Shown here piece after piece: positions 13,148 to 26,700 of a stretch of 64,000 nt of DNA (positions within the stretch are counted from its first letter, which is position 1; each line of letters begins with the position of its first letter). The notes under the pieces were generated by a model. That model made no database searches. It was not told the DNA's origin and saw only the letters and a program-made list of their open reading frames with translations. The stretch comes from Pezizomycotina sp. ARF18 (Eukaryota; Ascomycota). A program made the translations under genes and the position numbers. The stretch is from NCBI GenBank assembly GCA_002224055.1, contig AZLU01000002.1, forward strand, positions 479,387 through 543,386, written 5' to 3'.

Positions 13148-16100
13148 GCATTGTGCATGCATGAGGAACAGGGGAAAGCCCTCACATTCTGTAGCTAACT
13201 TGAAAGTGTGATTGCAGCGATAATTTTGCGGACCTCGTCAAGCCTTAATAATATTATCAAATCTCGCAATTATTTAAGCTCATTGCGGATCAAGATCTTA
13301 TCCGCAGACAGTCTCTACCTACATCCAAACAAGAGTTAGACAGAAAATCGTAATATAAACCCCACGATGTTTCGCAAAGACATGCTTATTTGAAACAAAG
13401 CTCCGAATAGAGTCGTTCGTTCACAATATTGCCCTTATTCAATTTTTCCAGCGATTTTCCTTGCTATATCCGTGTAGATACTGGAACGCCGTGGCTTGCC
13501 TATTGCAGGGCTATAAAGGATTATTGCAACGTCGAGGCGAGAGAGCTCCCACCATGCCGTCGCAAGGGTCGTGTCCATCCGGTTTTGGTTCTCGATTTGT
13601 ACTTGTTGATTTGAGCCCCAACAACAACCGCGAAGTAGAACAAATTCTAAGAGCAGCTTCGGATATTCCAACAGCTTTAATTGCTATCGCGTTGCTATTA
13701 GTAGCACACCCAAAATCAGAGAAACATCTCGTTGTTATGAGGACAGAAAATGTGCTGCGCGGATCTGATGATCATATATCGGCAGAAGACTTTTTTTTGC
13801 TTTCCTCCGTAAGTTGGTATATCGCCTTTTAACCTGATCCCCGAAACAATTTTAGAGGATAAGACATTTTGTGGGTTCTTATTCGAAGTAATTAACCTTG
13901 GGGGTGCCATTATGCGGGAAGATTCGAGAGAAACGTGAGGAGAGGAGAGCATTCACGGCGCGCGTGGGGTAACCCAACTCCTCATGCCAGAAAGATTGCA
14001 AAATGGCGCTGGTGGCTGAATTATAAAACTTGAATTATCGGCGGTAAACAAGCCACTGGGAGGATGGCCTCACTTCCAGAAGGAGAAATGGAATGGTGCC
14101 GTTTGACGGATGAAAGAAAATTCTGGGGATTGGGAACTGGTACATCGAGAGACTTCATCACTATATTTCTTCTATCTTAGACCTTTTCGGGGCCCCGAGT
14201 TTTACTAAATTGATATATAGGTGTATTGAGACTGGGCGGTCTTGAATCAATGTATAGCATCATTACATCCTGTTTTATCTCGTCCAACTTTTGTTGCTGC
14301 AGTGCGTTTATGAGGCTCTCATCCAATCTGTATCTCTCTATCTATCCAGCTGAGCGAGTACGCAACGACCCGTCGCATTTATTGCGTCTTGTGATCGTAC
14401 TGCCCTCGAGAAAGGTTTCGTTTCACTGTCAAACAAATATAAACACGAATAAGAGTGCTAAGAGACATCAAAAGAATAAACAAATTGATCTACTATTTTG
14501 TTTCCAGAATGATTTATATTTGTACGAACCGTCGTACAGAAATTTTGATTTGACTGATAGTCTCGACAATCTTATTATAAACGGGTTATTTTGGCTCAGC
14601 CTCGCGCTCGATAGATCAGAGACCAATAAACGCCAAGGTATAATACCACCCCTGAAATATTCGAGCTTTCGAACTTGCTTTAGCTAAAAAGGAAAATAAT
14701 AGTAATTTCTTTGCAGGTATCAAAATCGTCTGATGTTTTTGCTCTTGACAAAACTTTTCTACAATATTTAGAATGTACAGCAACATTCAATGGCAATCCC
14801 TATAAAAAATTTTTTTTCAGCCAGGTATGAAATTTGTTGGTTCAAAATGAAATATCTGTCTTTCTAGAAGAAGACTTTCGAGGTTATATAACCCCGGTGA
14901 TAACCCGTTACGAAGTTCCTATAAAAAGATGCTTCAAATATCGAGTGTTCTACGATTCTAATGGACAAGAATATAATGACGATAATACTAACCAGGTTTA
15001 TAGAGACAGTCATTTGACTTGCGCAAATATACTTAGCCAATACCACTCTAAATTGACTATTATGCCGTTTTAACGTCATCTTAGGAATATTCTATCGTGA
15101 TCCTGTTTCTTCGCCGCTCCGTAATTACAGGCCCCGATATTGTCAAGAGAGAATATTATTCGCTCATGGGTGAAATTAAGAAATTTCACGGAATGTTCCT
15201 ACCAGAACCTTCCATAAACGTCACGTTTCGCCGTTGAGGCTCTTCGCTATCGGCACAGGTATAACACCGTTGCTTCTAACTCAGCGGAATACCAACCAAC
15301 TGGATGATAAAAGATCGGCTTATAGAGCGATGAAATATAGAGGCCGTAAATCGGACTGTATGTTGGATTTCTATAAGGCACGGGTCAATAACATGCCGAG
15401 GCTTCTCCAACTCGCAAGCAAGGGTGAGCCTTCAAGAAAATTCTACAAATTTCTGCGTTGTACCCACAAGTCAATGCATGCAGAAAATACCAGACTGACC
15501 TTCGTCTCGTATGAATGGGATTTTAATATGCTAGTTAATATTAGTTATTTAATTTTAATACCATAGTATTATCTATTCTGAGGCACTTAGGCGACGCACC
15601 GAAGCAACGGTTACCCTGCACCTCCGCATGGTTTTCGCTGCCGACGTCTCAGATAGATTAAAGCATCCGCCTGTCACTTGTAATATCACGCGGTGTTTCG
15701 ATGATATTATTATTATTATTCTTTGGTGTTTCCTTCAGTACAATGGAAGAACATGAAACAGCGGAAGTGAGGGATTGGCAGGGGTTTCCCAAGATCATGG
15801 TTACGTTGGAAGGCCACGCAAGGGTATATCCAGTACAGCTCGAAGACTAGGAAAACATCGGACGATTTTGACATTTGGACTATTTGGAAAATCTTATAAT
15901 AGGAATAGGGTGGCCTGATATGCCAATTTGAAGACTGATATTTGAATGGAGTCCTGTCTAGGAATATCTCTGACATGTTTGTCAAATACCTTCCAGAAAA
16001 CTGTAATATTAATCTCGCTCAGGCGAATTTGGTATGTGGTAGCTCTTGATCACCCGCAATGCAAGGGGACTCCTTGCATGCCTAATATTCTATCCCTTGA

Positions 16101-19100
16101 TTGCCGCGCGGGAGAAGGCATTCTAAAAAAAAAAATCTTTTGACTGATTCTGAGCCTAGGCCTGCCTTTAGGACATATAGCCGGGACGAGCTTGCAGAAT
16201 ATCTACTTTTTAGAACGAGGGCAATATTTCTCTATGCTCGATACAAGATTGCTTGCCGCAACGCGCGCTTGTCCGAGGCAGCTGGAAAGATGGGAATATC
16301 TTTAGCCTCGATATGCTCGTATTTGATTCTTAGACAATTAAAATAAGAATACGGGGGTTTTGTAATAACAGTAATCGAAAATACGAGTTTACCATCTATA
16401 TTCTATTTCATTCTATTCTTTATAAGAAATAATTTGTATTGAAAGGTATTTTCTGAGACAAGGAATAGAACGATAGTCGCAACGGATAAATAATAGATAA
16501 TAGCTTCTATAATTCTTAATGAAGAGTATGATAGTTGCCTAAGTCCAGGGTTGTAGTATCTAAAGGGAGATACACCCATTTCAAACTTCTTAATTAGTAA
16601 GAGTGGCTCCATCGCGATAGTATAGAATACAAATTCCAATTTGCCAAATCTAGTTGCAGCTAAATATTTCAACATTTCATGAAACCTATTCTTGACCCAT
16701 TTCGCTCAATAGCGCTGTTAGAATACGGAAATAACAAGGATGAAGTTTAATATGGCCCGTCTTTCCCTGCTTCAGACGTCTAAATATATTATATATAGCG
16801 GTATAATACTCATTCGATCATAAACCAAAAAAGATACATCAACACTAACCAATGTCCTTGATTTTCATCTAGACTTGGTCCAATAATCAAGATTACGGTC
16901 TCTTTTGCAATTTACGACACTCCTTGTGCATATATACTTCACTTTCGTTTCTATAAAACCCGGTTCTCCAGGGCTACTCCAGCCCTTCCGCGCTTTTGCC
17001 TGTCAAGGAATATGAGACTTGTCATTCATGCCTCTGCATGCCGCCGACATCATCAAGAGCTGCTTGTTGTGTTGTGCTTGTCATTCCTCGCAACGCCGGT
17101 CGGTAAGTGACGATAATGGTGTCTCAAACCCCCTACCGCAAGAAAACAGCACATCAAACGCCACAATTTATGCCATAGTGCCGCCGACATCAGAGGCTTT
17201 CAGGAAAAAAAAAAAAAATCTTCATCAGCATCCATCCTAGTATTCCTCCTGAAGACTTGGTAAAATAAGATCGTCTTGCGACATTTCTATTTCTTATAAT
17301 AGTCTATTAATACAAATTTAATATCAGCAGTAGCGAAACAAAGTATCTCCCCACCCCAAGATATATCATTATCAAGCAATGAGAGCTACGTAGTATTATC
17401 AAGCAAGACAAGACCCACAGCCGTCATAGTTTAATAAGTAAAAGAAAAGTTTTCAAGAAGACAGAAAAAAGTAAAAAAGTAAACAAACAAGGAAGAGGAC
17501 AAAGCACTACCTGGAGCCAATGAACCGGCCCCGGAGGTTAATTTTCTGCACCCCAAAAACAGATATGAACTGGATCTTGGAACCACACCAGCGCCAAACT
17601 GTAAACAGTAGGGAATTACATTTGGGAATTGGGATCCACAATGGACAAGGAAGAGAAAAACAATTCTCCCTGCAATAGGATGCAATATATCCTGCAATAT
17701 CTCGCTACGACCCAGTGTTTTCTGTTGTGATTATTATTTCTTCCTTATTGTATCAATAATCCCTGATAATGAAAATGTTTAATAAAGCTTTTGACCCTGC
17801 CTGATGATCGACGGATCCATCCGTCGGAAGTGGTTCAAATGCCTATTGGCTCGCCTACCGAGTGATGCCGTGCCAGTCAAAGAATAGTATTGAGATATAG
17901 AAATGTAATCAGTTAGTCGAATATTGATAATGATTCTTGTTTCCGACTCCACTTCCCTATCTTCAAGATTATACTTCCCAGTTCTCTCAAAACGCAACAA
18001 AAAAGAAAGAAAGAAAAAACAGAAGGGAAGGCTGTATCCACGAAGTTCAAATTGATCGCCTTTCCCATGCTGACGGCGTTTTTTTAGCTTCGCTTCCTGT
18101 GGTGGCGACTGAAATCGCACCTTCCATATTCCCGGTTTCTGGACCGCCTCCGCGATTATGCCGGGAATCACTGCATGTCCACTAAGAAGCTTTCGTCCCG
18201 GATCTTTATATTTGTATAGGTACAAATAGTACATTCACTTGAATATTTGGCTTAATATTTTGATAATAAATACATAGTGTGATCTTTATTTTGCGATAAA
18301 GGAGAGATATTTAATATTCGGAGTATTCCCACCTCCACTGCCCCGCCTAGGAAACCCTTGTTGTTGAATACCTTGTAGAAAACCGAAAAAAAATTTGCGA
18401 GAGAAGAGCTCCCGAAGGTCCTCGGCGACAAGTCTTAGGACGGAGAACTATAGTCCGGGAAGACTTCAACCCAGATGATACAAATTCGCTCGCTGGTGTC
18501 TACATTCATCATGATATATCGGACGACAAGAAAAGAGAGATATTTCCGTATATAGGCAATCCGGGATATCACGGGAAACAAAAGCTACAGTACTTGGTCT
18601 TGTCAAATTCTCGCAAATAACGTGATTTTTTGTAATTTCCTTCTAAGAAACGCCTCTCTCGAAAAAGGAGGAGATTAAAACTCTTTCGGATAAACTCGAA
18701 TTGCGAATCCCACAGTAACGATCCAGGAACCCGGGAAAAATCGTGATAAGATCTTTTGTGTCATTCCGAACAATAAGACCGAATCCTTTTGTGGCCGATA
18801 TTATACTATCGGGCAAAATATAGGAAAATTAGGGAAAGTATTCACTTTGATGAGAATACCACTTTGCTCTTCAGGGATCTCGAACTTTTTTTTTTGCAGG
18901 TCGCTATCCGCGCAACAGTGAATAATAAATATATTCTTCACGGCAGAACGGCTATTTTGGGGGCGGGTGTTGTAGTTGACAGTGAGACAAGACCTTTGTC
19001 TCGACCTTCGGGGCTTTGTGCCTGGATCGTATTCGACCCTAAACGCTTGGCTCAGCTGTTGAGTATTCCTTCGGGGGAGCGTCTGGTCAAGGACTAAAGG

Positions 19101-21261
19101 GCAGGGATTGCTCAAGAGAAACAAAGATCCACCGCGTTAAACCAGAAAGAACTTAGTAAACAGAAAATTGAAATTGTAAATAAGCCTGAACGATAAAGAA
19201 GACTAGTACCAGTATATTGGTGTGGGACAATCGCTCCCTATTTGCTGGAAACAGAGCAGGTCTTCGGTTGGTGGCTTCTGGCGGTGTACCTCTCGTAATT
19301 TTTTTTTCTCCACGCGCTTGCGACTGTGTTCTTTCGGTGAGAACAATAGGTGGGGGTCTTAAAACGGCAAAACATGGCCAGAACAGTCCCACAATACCGT
19401 TGTTGAAGGTGGAAAACGTGCGCGTTTTGGGGGTCGCAAGGGTATATTTATTGTTTCATTTCTAAAAGGATAGCAGAAACGAAATATACCCAATTTGTCT
19501 TTCTCTAGCGGATATAATGGATCTTAGTGGCTTTTGTTTTTGCACGAAAAACCAGTTTTCCAGTCAATCAGTAGATATAGGCGAAGAGGTTTTTCTCTCG
19601 AAGAATAACGAATAAATAGCGCTCTTCTATATTTGGCAATAGACTCCTGTTTAATCTCTCACGTTATTCCTGAATAGATACCTTTGTTTACGCGTATTAT
19701 TTTTTTATCACTGAATTTACGGTAGTTGTCTATATCCAGAAGTCTTTGCAAAGACGTTAGTGCTTTGTGTTCTTGAATACCGATCGAGGCTTTTGCCTCA
19801 CGAAGCTGTCGTTTTATTATTTCCCCGTATCATTAACTGTTGGCCTAGAAGCAACTAAGTAGTGTTTAAGCAGTTAAAGAGAGAGAGAACGGCTTATTAC
19901 TTATAACGCATGAATCGAAAGCTCAATAGACCGGAAAAATATCGAATAAGGCGAATATAGATCGTCGGTGCAGTTTAGATTATCGTACTCCTATTTCGGA
20001 TAGCCTTACGAACACAACGCGTTATCGCTGAATGCGGTGATAGAACAGATCCTGTCCCAGGTGTGAGTATCTCTGAAGTCTCGGTAGCTGGTAATCGGGC
20101 AAGAATTTAATTGTTTCTTTATTACGCTATTTAAATAAACATTTAATACGAAACCGCTGATCAATCCTTTCTTAAGGCGCGAGATTGAACAATTTGAGTA
20201 GAGATAAACAACTTAGATATCGGTGAAATTCGTCCGTCTTGAGATCTGCAAAAAAATCGCAACACGAGAATACTCTAGCGTTATCGGATCGAGAGAAGAA
20301 AGAGTGCTGTTGCGAAATATTTTCGTGTTTTCTCAGTAACAAAAGACAACCGTGGGAAGCAAGTTGGATGGAATGTTTCTTCCCCGTATCGCTATCTTTT
20401 TTCTCCCCTAAAAATTTCATATCTCGGCTCTGGGGACTGTTTAATTATCCAATGAGCTGGAGTGACCAAGGCGGAAGTTCGGGTTCGCGTCCGCCGAAGC
20501 TTAGTGGGGAAATAAGGCGACCATCCTTCGTATGAGATCCCCTCTCGCCTAAGCTCTCTATCCTCATTTAACGACCGCAGAAAAACAATTAAATCGCGCT
20601 CCTCGAGCTCGCAATTTATCTCTTTTGGAACTTGGCTAGCGCTGGATTCTTTACAAAAGGGCATCTGTGCCGGTACTATTATCGTAGCCGAAAGCAAACC
20701 TGTCCTTTTTTTTTTTTTTTTTTTTTTTTGATTCAATTGAGCCAATTAGCGATTAACGAGGTTGCAGCTTTTGTTCTCGTTGCGAATCCCGCGACAATTT
20801 TAAACAAGGTTGACAGCGGGATGCGATCCGTCTCTTCTGAGCGAGAAGGAGTTCCGGCAGTCTGCTATTTTGTTCCCGCGATCAATTGAGATCTCGTTAA
20901 GTAATCAATTGAAACTCAATTAAGTTCACAAGGTAAGGAAATAAAGCATTCGCTAGGATCCGACTTGGTGAGATTGCCTCATTGCTTGGGTTTTTTTTTT
21001 TTTTCTCTTTTATATTTATATAACTGGACAAACGGAATCCCTAAGGGACGTGAACGTTTAGTTTTTTCGAAATTGTCGGTTGTCTATAATTAAAGATCGA
21101 CAATACCCTCTGGCGCTTGCACGTAAAGCGGGGCGTGCTCGGGCCATTTCTGAATTGTTGAACAAGGGGACAAGGCAAAGCGAAGAAAGCAGATATAGGG
21201 CCAAGGCCAAGTGTTTCGATTCGAGGGATGCCGGCGAGTCAAGCGTTGCCACTAGGATAAC

Positions 21262-21358
21262 AAAAAAAGAAAGAAAAAGAAAGAAAAGAAAGAAAGAAAG
21301 AAAGAAAGAAAAAAAGAAAGAAAAAGAAGAAAGAAAGAAAGAAAGAAAAAAGAAAGAG
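21262..21358 (+). repeat. GAAA-type purine microsatellite
   Basis: About 97 bases of almost pure A and G in irregular AAAG/AAAAAG units. A pure A run follows about 95 bp downstream (21452-21470). Open frames across it on the minus strand are low-complexity artefacts. Confidence 0.9.
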
Positions 21359-22261
21359 GGAATAGAGAGCCAACCAGACCCACACGTGAGAGATTTTTGC
21401 GAGAGAACCTCGGGCGTCGAGCAAGAAAGCTTCAATTGAAAAACTAAGCTTAAAAAAAAAAAAAAAAAAAAACTCATCCCAATGCTGCACTGGGAAAATG
21501 GGTGTTCAATGATGAAATGAACGCGTGTTGTGCTCAATACACCCAATGCCTAAGGCGCGATTGCAGGGCATCTGAGCGTCTTCAGTAGTAACTGTATCAC
21601 GAATCCTATACTACTATCGACGTGGCGGTTAATACAAAATTTGAAAATATCAAAATGTTTGGTGTTATTGTTGGATTTACGTTAAACCAAAGGTTTTATT
21701 TTTTATCTTTTTAAAGAGGATTCAACAGAGAGTCTCGGTTGCGATTTGTCGAGCGGTTTCAACCTCGATTGACTTTGACTAAACAGTTTCAACCTCACGT
21801 TAAGTATATGTTGGTTTCAACACTTATTCAATACAAAATACACAGAAATTATTCAATATAACTCGAGACCTGCAAGCCAAAACGTCGAGAGAGTAAGCGA
21901 CCTATAATTAATCATATATAGCCCTGAACTAAGGAAAAAGCACTCTAAAGCGGAAACATTGCCGAATATGAGGCGGAACAAATTTCGAAAAGTAAATTGT
22001 GTACCGAGAAATATCTTAACTAGTACGACCTAGCTCTTCGTTCGTGCGTGAAATTAACATCTCGAAGCCAAAAAAAAGACCTCACAAAATTTGTACAGGA
22101 AGAATAATCCTGATCGTGAGCTTAGAATACCGGCTAGACAAGCCGTTCAGATCGTCAAACTTTACCTGTTCTCCAGTTCAATTGGCCATCGTGAACGGAA
22201 ATTGAAATATTCACTGAGCAAAACCAGGAATTGTGAATCCTTTATCGTCGATAGCGGTTAT

Positions 22262-22301
22262 TTATCGATAAAAAAAAAAAAAAAAAAAAAAGGTATCGAT
22301 A
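22262..22301 (+). repeat. Poly(A) run flanked by TATCGATA repeats
   Basis: An A run (22270-22291) is bordered on the left by TATCGATA (22263-22270) and on the right, after GG, by TATCGATA (22294-22301). The flanks form an 8-bp direct repeat that is itself palindromic. This could be the scar of a retroposed poly(A) tail with a target-site duplication, or chance. Confidence 0.6.
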
Positions 22302-23463
22302 TGTCTCGTAACACTTTCCTAAATAGCCTCTTTTCAAACCAAAAACAAAAAGTCGCTCATATATAACACAATTAGGGTAAGTGAAGTAAACCTCTGTTCG
22401 GAATTGACAAAAGGTGTGTCAGAGAATAAAAGATCTTTGCTCTCGCTCGTTAGGAGATGCTTGATATATCGAATATGCACGTACGATTTACAACAGGGAA
22501 TAACCTCACGGGGCAGGGAAAACCGATATCGGGGCTTCAGCGCTTCGAAGAGTCGAGATCAGGGTAAATGCTTGTAAATACAGATGAACGATTGGAGATA
22601 TTCAAGAGGTAAAAAGAGGCGACAAGAAAAACTTTAAGTTCTAATTTCGAGATATATTATTTCGAATGCAAGAGCTCTCCAGATCTGTTTTTAGAGACAT
22701 CTGAATACTAATACACCCAAAGTAAAAAAAAAAAAAAAAAATATAGTCTCGGTTTTTTCCACTCTATGAGACTGTTGCTCACGGTGAGGAGTTGATAGGG
22801 AAATATTATTTCAATTGCGACGGATGGTCTGAAAAAGATGCCTGAGGGTTTCCTGAAAGGGTTTAGGACTGTGGACGAAAAAACGCCATTTTATATTCGC
22901 GCGTTCCATCTGATTCTGCTAGAGTACATTGGAGGTAGCTGCGAAACAGTGCGAAGTGGAGTAGACCAGGCCATCTAGCGCTTTGACCCGAATCCCGGGA
23001 GACGCAGGTTGTGTCAAGAGCGCTTGCAGAGTTGTTGCTCACAGTTCGTCGCAAAAAAGATCAATTAAAATGAGCACGGTATTGCAGAGGAAGAGCGGTC
23101 TCGTGACTTCTGCAGCGAATGAGAAAACGTTTCTCGCCTAAAATTTTGTGACAATTTTATTTCCTGCCTGGAGCGATGGAGGAGGTCCTAACGGATGTGT
23201 CTCGAAAGTAAAATTAAATATTGCGCAAGAGGCTTTGTAACGTTCAAACTTCAAACCTATCGGTCCTGTAGATAGCAGAATCTAGATATTGTCGTGGGTT
23301 TCGCGGAGGGGAGGATATAGAGGTGTCTCGACCTGGCGATCAGGGAGATCTATTGGACCTGAAGAATTCGAATTAATCTGACCCGCGCCACATGATAATC
23401 TCGAAGCGTCAAATCGTAACCGAGCTCCGAGCATCGCGAACTAAATATCTGGAATTCTCGTCA

Positions 23464-23764
23464 CCAAATATATATAACTAAACACCGGTTCCTCTAGCTT
23501 CTTTCAGATCTTGTGAATGAGGATCTCGTTACTTACGTTTTAGCGTGAGCGGTGCCTGCAGATTGAGATTGGCTGCGTATTTTAAGCTGCGGGCAGTCTT
23601 CAGTGTAGCTGCCCAAATATATATAACTAAACACCGGTTCCTCTAGCTTCTTTTCAGATCTGTTGAATGAGGATCTCGTTACTTACGTTTTAGCGTGAGC
23701 GGTGCCTGCAGATTGAGATTGGCTGCGTATTTTAAGCTGCGGGCAGTCTTCAGTGTAGCTGCCC
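23464..23764. repeat. 149-bp tandem duplication, two copies
   Basis: The segment beginning CCAAATATATATAACTAAAC at 23464 repeats at 23613, and each copy ends in GTGTAGCTGCCC. The copies are nearly identical. The visible differences are near the middle of the AGCTTC..CAGATC stretch: CTTTCAGATCTTGTG in copy one and CTTTTCAGATCTGTTG in copy two. No coding frame runs through both. It may be a recent duplication or an assembly duplication. Confidence 0.92.
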
Positions 23765-26700
23765 TTGCAAACGATAAAGAATATTAAATAAAAAGGTATT
23801 ATTATTATTTTGCAATCAAAAAAGGATATATTTTCCTATCCCAATTACATCCTTAGGTATCTTTCTGCAGTGTAATTTCCCGTATCCCAGGGAGAAAAAA
23901 AGTATTTTTTTTCTTATCAAGGTTATCCAGACGAGATTCGATGACGAAATAAAAACTGACAATTGTAACTGCCTGTTAAGGCTATATTACAGCAAAGAAG
24001 TTCTCCTTGTAACGTCAACTCGTGGTAAAGAAAAGTGAGCAGGTAAACGTGATATCTGGATATCTATATTAGGCTTGTTACTTGCCCAATAATATTTACT
24101 GGTTAACGGCTAAAATATTCTAAATAAACACGAGCTTTTTCTCTAGATATCTCTAATACTCTATATAATTAAGTATAAAATATATGAATAGCTGCCTTAG
24201 GTTCACTAACTATTGTATATAATTCTATAAGTCAAACAAGTATTTACTCTAAAGCTCGTTGCTGTGTAAACAACGTATTTTACTACAGACTACCTATTAG
24301 CTTTCGTTTCAAAAACAAAAAGTCTGGTTCCGCCATGCTTTTCGTGTTTCTATTTTGCTTTTTCCCGAAATATTTTCGCGACAACCCCCACACCAGTAAT
24401 TCTTTCTGCTTAGTGCCGCTCCACTTAATTCGCAGTCCCCTAAATTTTTTTTTTTTTTTTCACCTTGAACACAACAGCAATAATAATAATAATAGCACAA
24501 GATATTATTACTATTTCATTAAATTACTTCAAATCACTTCCAGGTTGAAAATCTGCCTAGAATACGTCGTCGACATTATAGGGAGCAAAAACTTGCAATG
24601 CATTCGTACTGGATCTGAATGCACCCGCCCGAAAAGTTACGATCTAAAAGGATTGGAGGCGAGAGAGGGGAAAAAAAAAAAATAGGTGAAGATTTTTTCG
24701 CCTGGATAAAAACTCCCCTTACAGCCTTTTAACGAGAACCTCTCGGATATCTGTAATGAGTTCCATGCAGGCAAAAAAAAAAAAAAAAAAAAACTCTCGT
24801 TAGTGACCCGTTTTAAGCTCCAATACTCTTTGGAGAAGTAAAAGGAGCCGTGGGCCACCAAATGGTGATCCCCCTCACTTTTTTTCGTATAGTTTCGGAG
24901 CTATTTTGAACGGGGGTTAAGATCTGCGACGCTGTTACTTACTGGCTATATTGAGGTTCCTTTATACAAGAAGCTCTCCACTTATTACAAATTGCGTGAG
25001 AAAACAAAAGGGGAAGACATCAGAGGTCCCGGGAGCTGCAGTTGTCGTAAATCATTATCTTCCTCATCGACTATCGTTAATGATCCTCCAGGATGGTGAA
25101 CTATCGCGTGTGATAGTCCAGTTTATTTTGGGGATTCTGTGAAGAGATTGACAATCCTAGCTGTCCCAGCAGAAGAAACATGGTAACACTTTTTTGGTGG
25201 AACTTGCTTACACAGAACTCATTACCTTGTACGACCTCGCTTTAAACGTCCCAGTAAACGGTAGAAGAAAAGTGCTGACTTGCAATATCAATCCCATTTG
25301 TACTATCAAACCTTTTTTTCAGCTTCTGATTTCACCCTTATACTTACTTGCATTAACTTCTTTCTTGTCCAACGCGGACGCGGCGTGGTTTTTGTGATCT
25401 TCATTTTGTCTCGCAAGATCCTTTACTTTTCAAAACACTCAGAGCTGTTTTCTATTTGTAACACGAAAAAAAGGCCCCCGTCGTTTCTAAGCAGATTCGT
25501 GTAAAAGCTGAAGAAACAGATGAACATTACATTAGCTACTCTAGTACAGGATTACTCAACGTGGTCATGTTGATCTTTCTCTCTCTACACGCCGAGCACA
25601 GACGCTGCCTTCTTCTTTAGACCACGATCGTGCGAGACAATGGGGATTGCCCTGCATGAGATATAGCCCCAAAAACGAGGATGAACGATGTATGTAAGAC
25701 CGAGTAAGCCTTTGTTGACTTTGTCTGTTTTCTTATCACGATAAACGTGATCATTTCTTTTGCCTGTGCTATATCCAACCAAATTGTATTTTTCTGCTAA
25801 GAAATTATCGGTTCGGCGTTAGACAAGATGTCTAATTTTTTGGTAACGCCTCGGTGAATCCTCACGAAGAAGGTGAACCGGACTGTTTTTGTTTTAGAGC
25901 AAACGTTAACAAAGCAATAACAATAGCTTTTTGTTGTCGATGGAAGGAAGATTTATTACGATTTGCGTCCTTTGTCAACACTAGCATTGACAAGCGACCC
26001 TTACTGTTTTGCCAACTATCACGATTGTTGTTTTTTCCCAGTCTGCTCCTAAACCAAGCGTTCTTCTCATGAACATCTTTTTTTAGAGACATCTCGGACC
26101 AATAGCCATTGCGTCTTCGCGCCATAAAGGAAGAGAAAATATTTCGGGCACTTTGACAGGCGTTGCTCTTATTACTTTTTTTTTTTTTTTTTATTTATTT
26201 TTTTTTTTTTTATAAAATTATTATTATTAAATGAATAACAATTGAGAAAAATTCCCTGGGATAAAGTTGTTCTGCCTAAGAAAGAGCTAGGGACAAGAAA
26301 AGCCTAGCACGTTCAGATTTCGCTTGTTGAAAACTTTCCATTGGCTTCGGGGAAACGATAACACCACTGAGGAGGAAAAACAAATGATAGTGCCAATAAA
26401 AAAAAAAAAAAAAAAAAAAGCCCTCTATTTCTTTGGTTTATTTTACTTTCTTAAATTCTCGTTAGTTCGTTAGTGTGAACGAAAATACCGTATCCACTTT
26501 TTTCCTTCACTAAATAAACATTTATTACTCATTATTCTTATTTTTTACTTATTTATTTATTTTTATATTTTTTTATTTCTCTCCTGTTTTTTATAGATGA
26601 AAATTTTTATTTAGGGAGTAGACACAGTAGAAAGCCTTGGAAGAAAAAAGAAAAGAGAAGAAAAACACGAAAAAAAAGAAAAAAAAAAAAAAGAAACAAA

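Larger units (their letters stand above)
13148..23463. other. Gene-poor region with poly(A)/poly(T) runs
   Basis: No supported gene in about 10 kb. The longest open frames reach about 150-160 codons (for example minus 17779-18234 and plus 14226-14687) but show no family, no conserved motif and no intron logic; the minus frame at 21058-21546 is just the reverse of a GAAA tract. Long single-base runs occur at 20706-20729 (T), 21452-21470 (A), 22270-22291 (A) and 22725-22741 (A). 13461-13832 (+) is the most protein-like frame here (123 codons), but I do not recognise it. Confidence 0.55.

Noticed and set aside
14226-14687. 153-codon plus-strand open frame
   Set aside because: No motif or homology I can recall and composition typical of AT-rich non-coding DNA.
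17779-18234. 151-codon minus-strand open frame
   Set aside because: No family, biased composition, no supporting signals; this length is expected by chance in a desert this size.
21058-21546. 162-codon minus-strand open frame
   Set aside because: It is created by the GAAA microsatellite and a poly(A) run read in reverse (Phe/Leu/Ser repeats).
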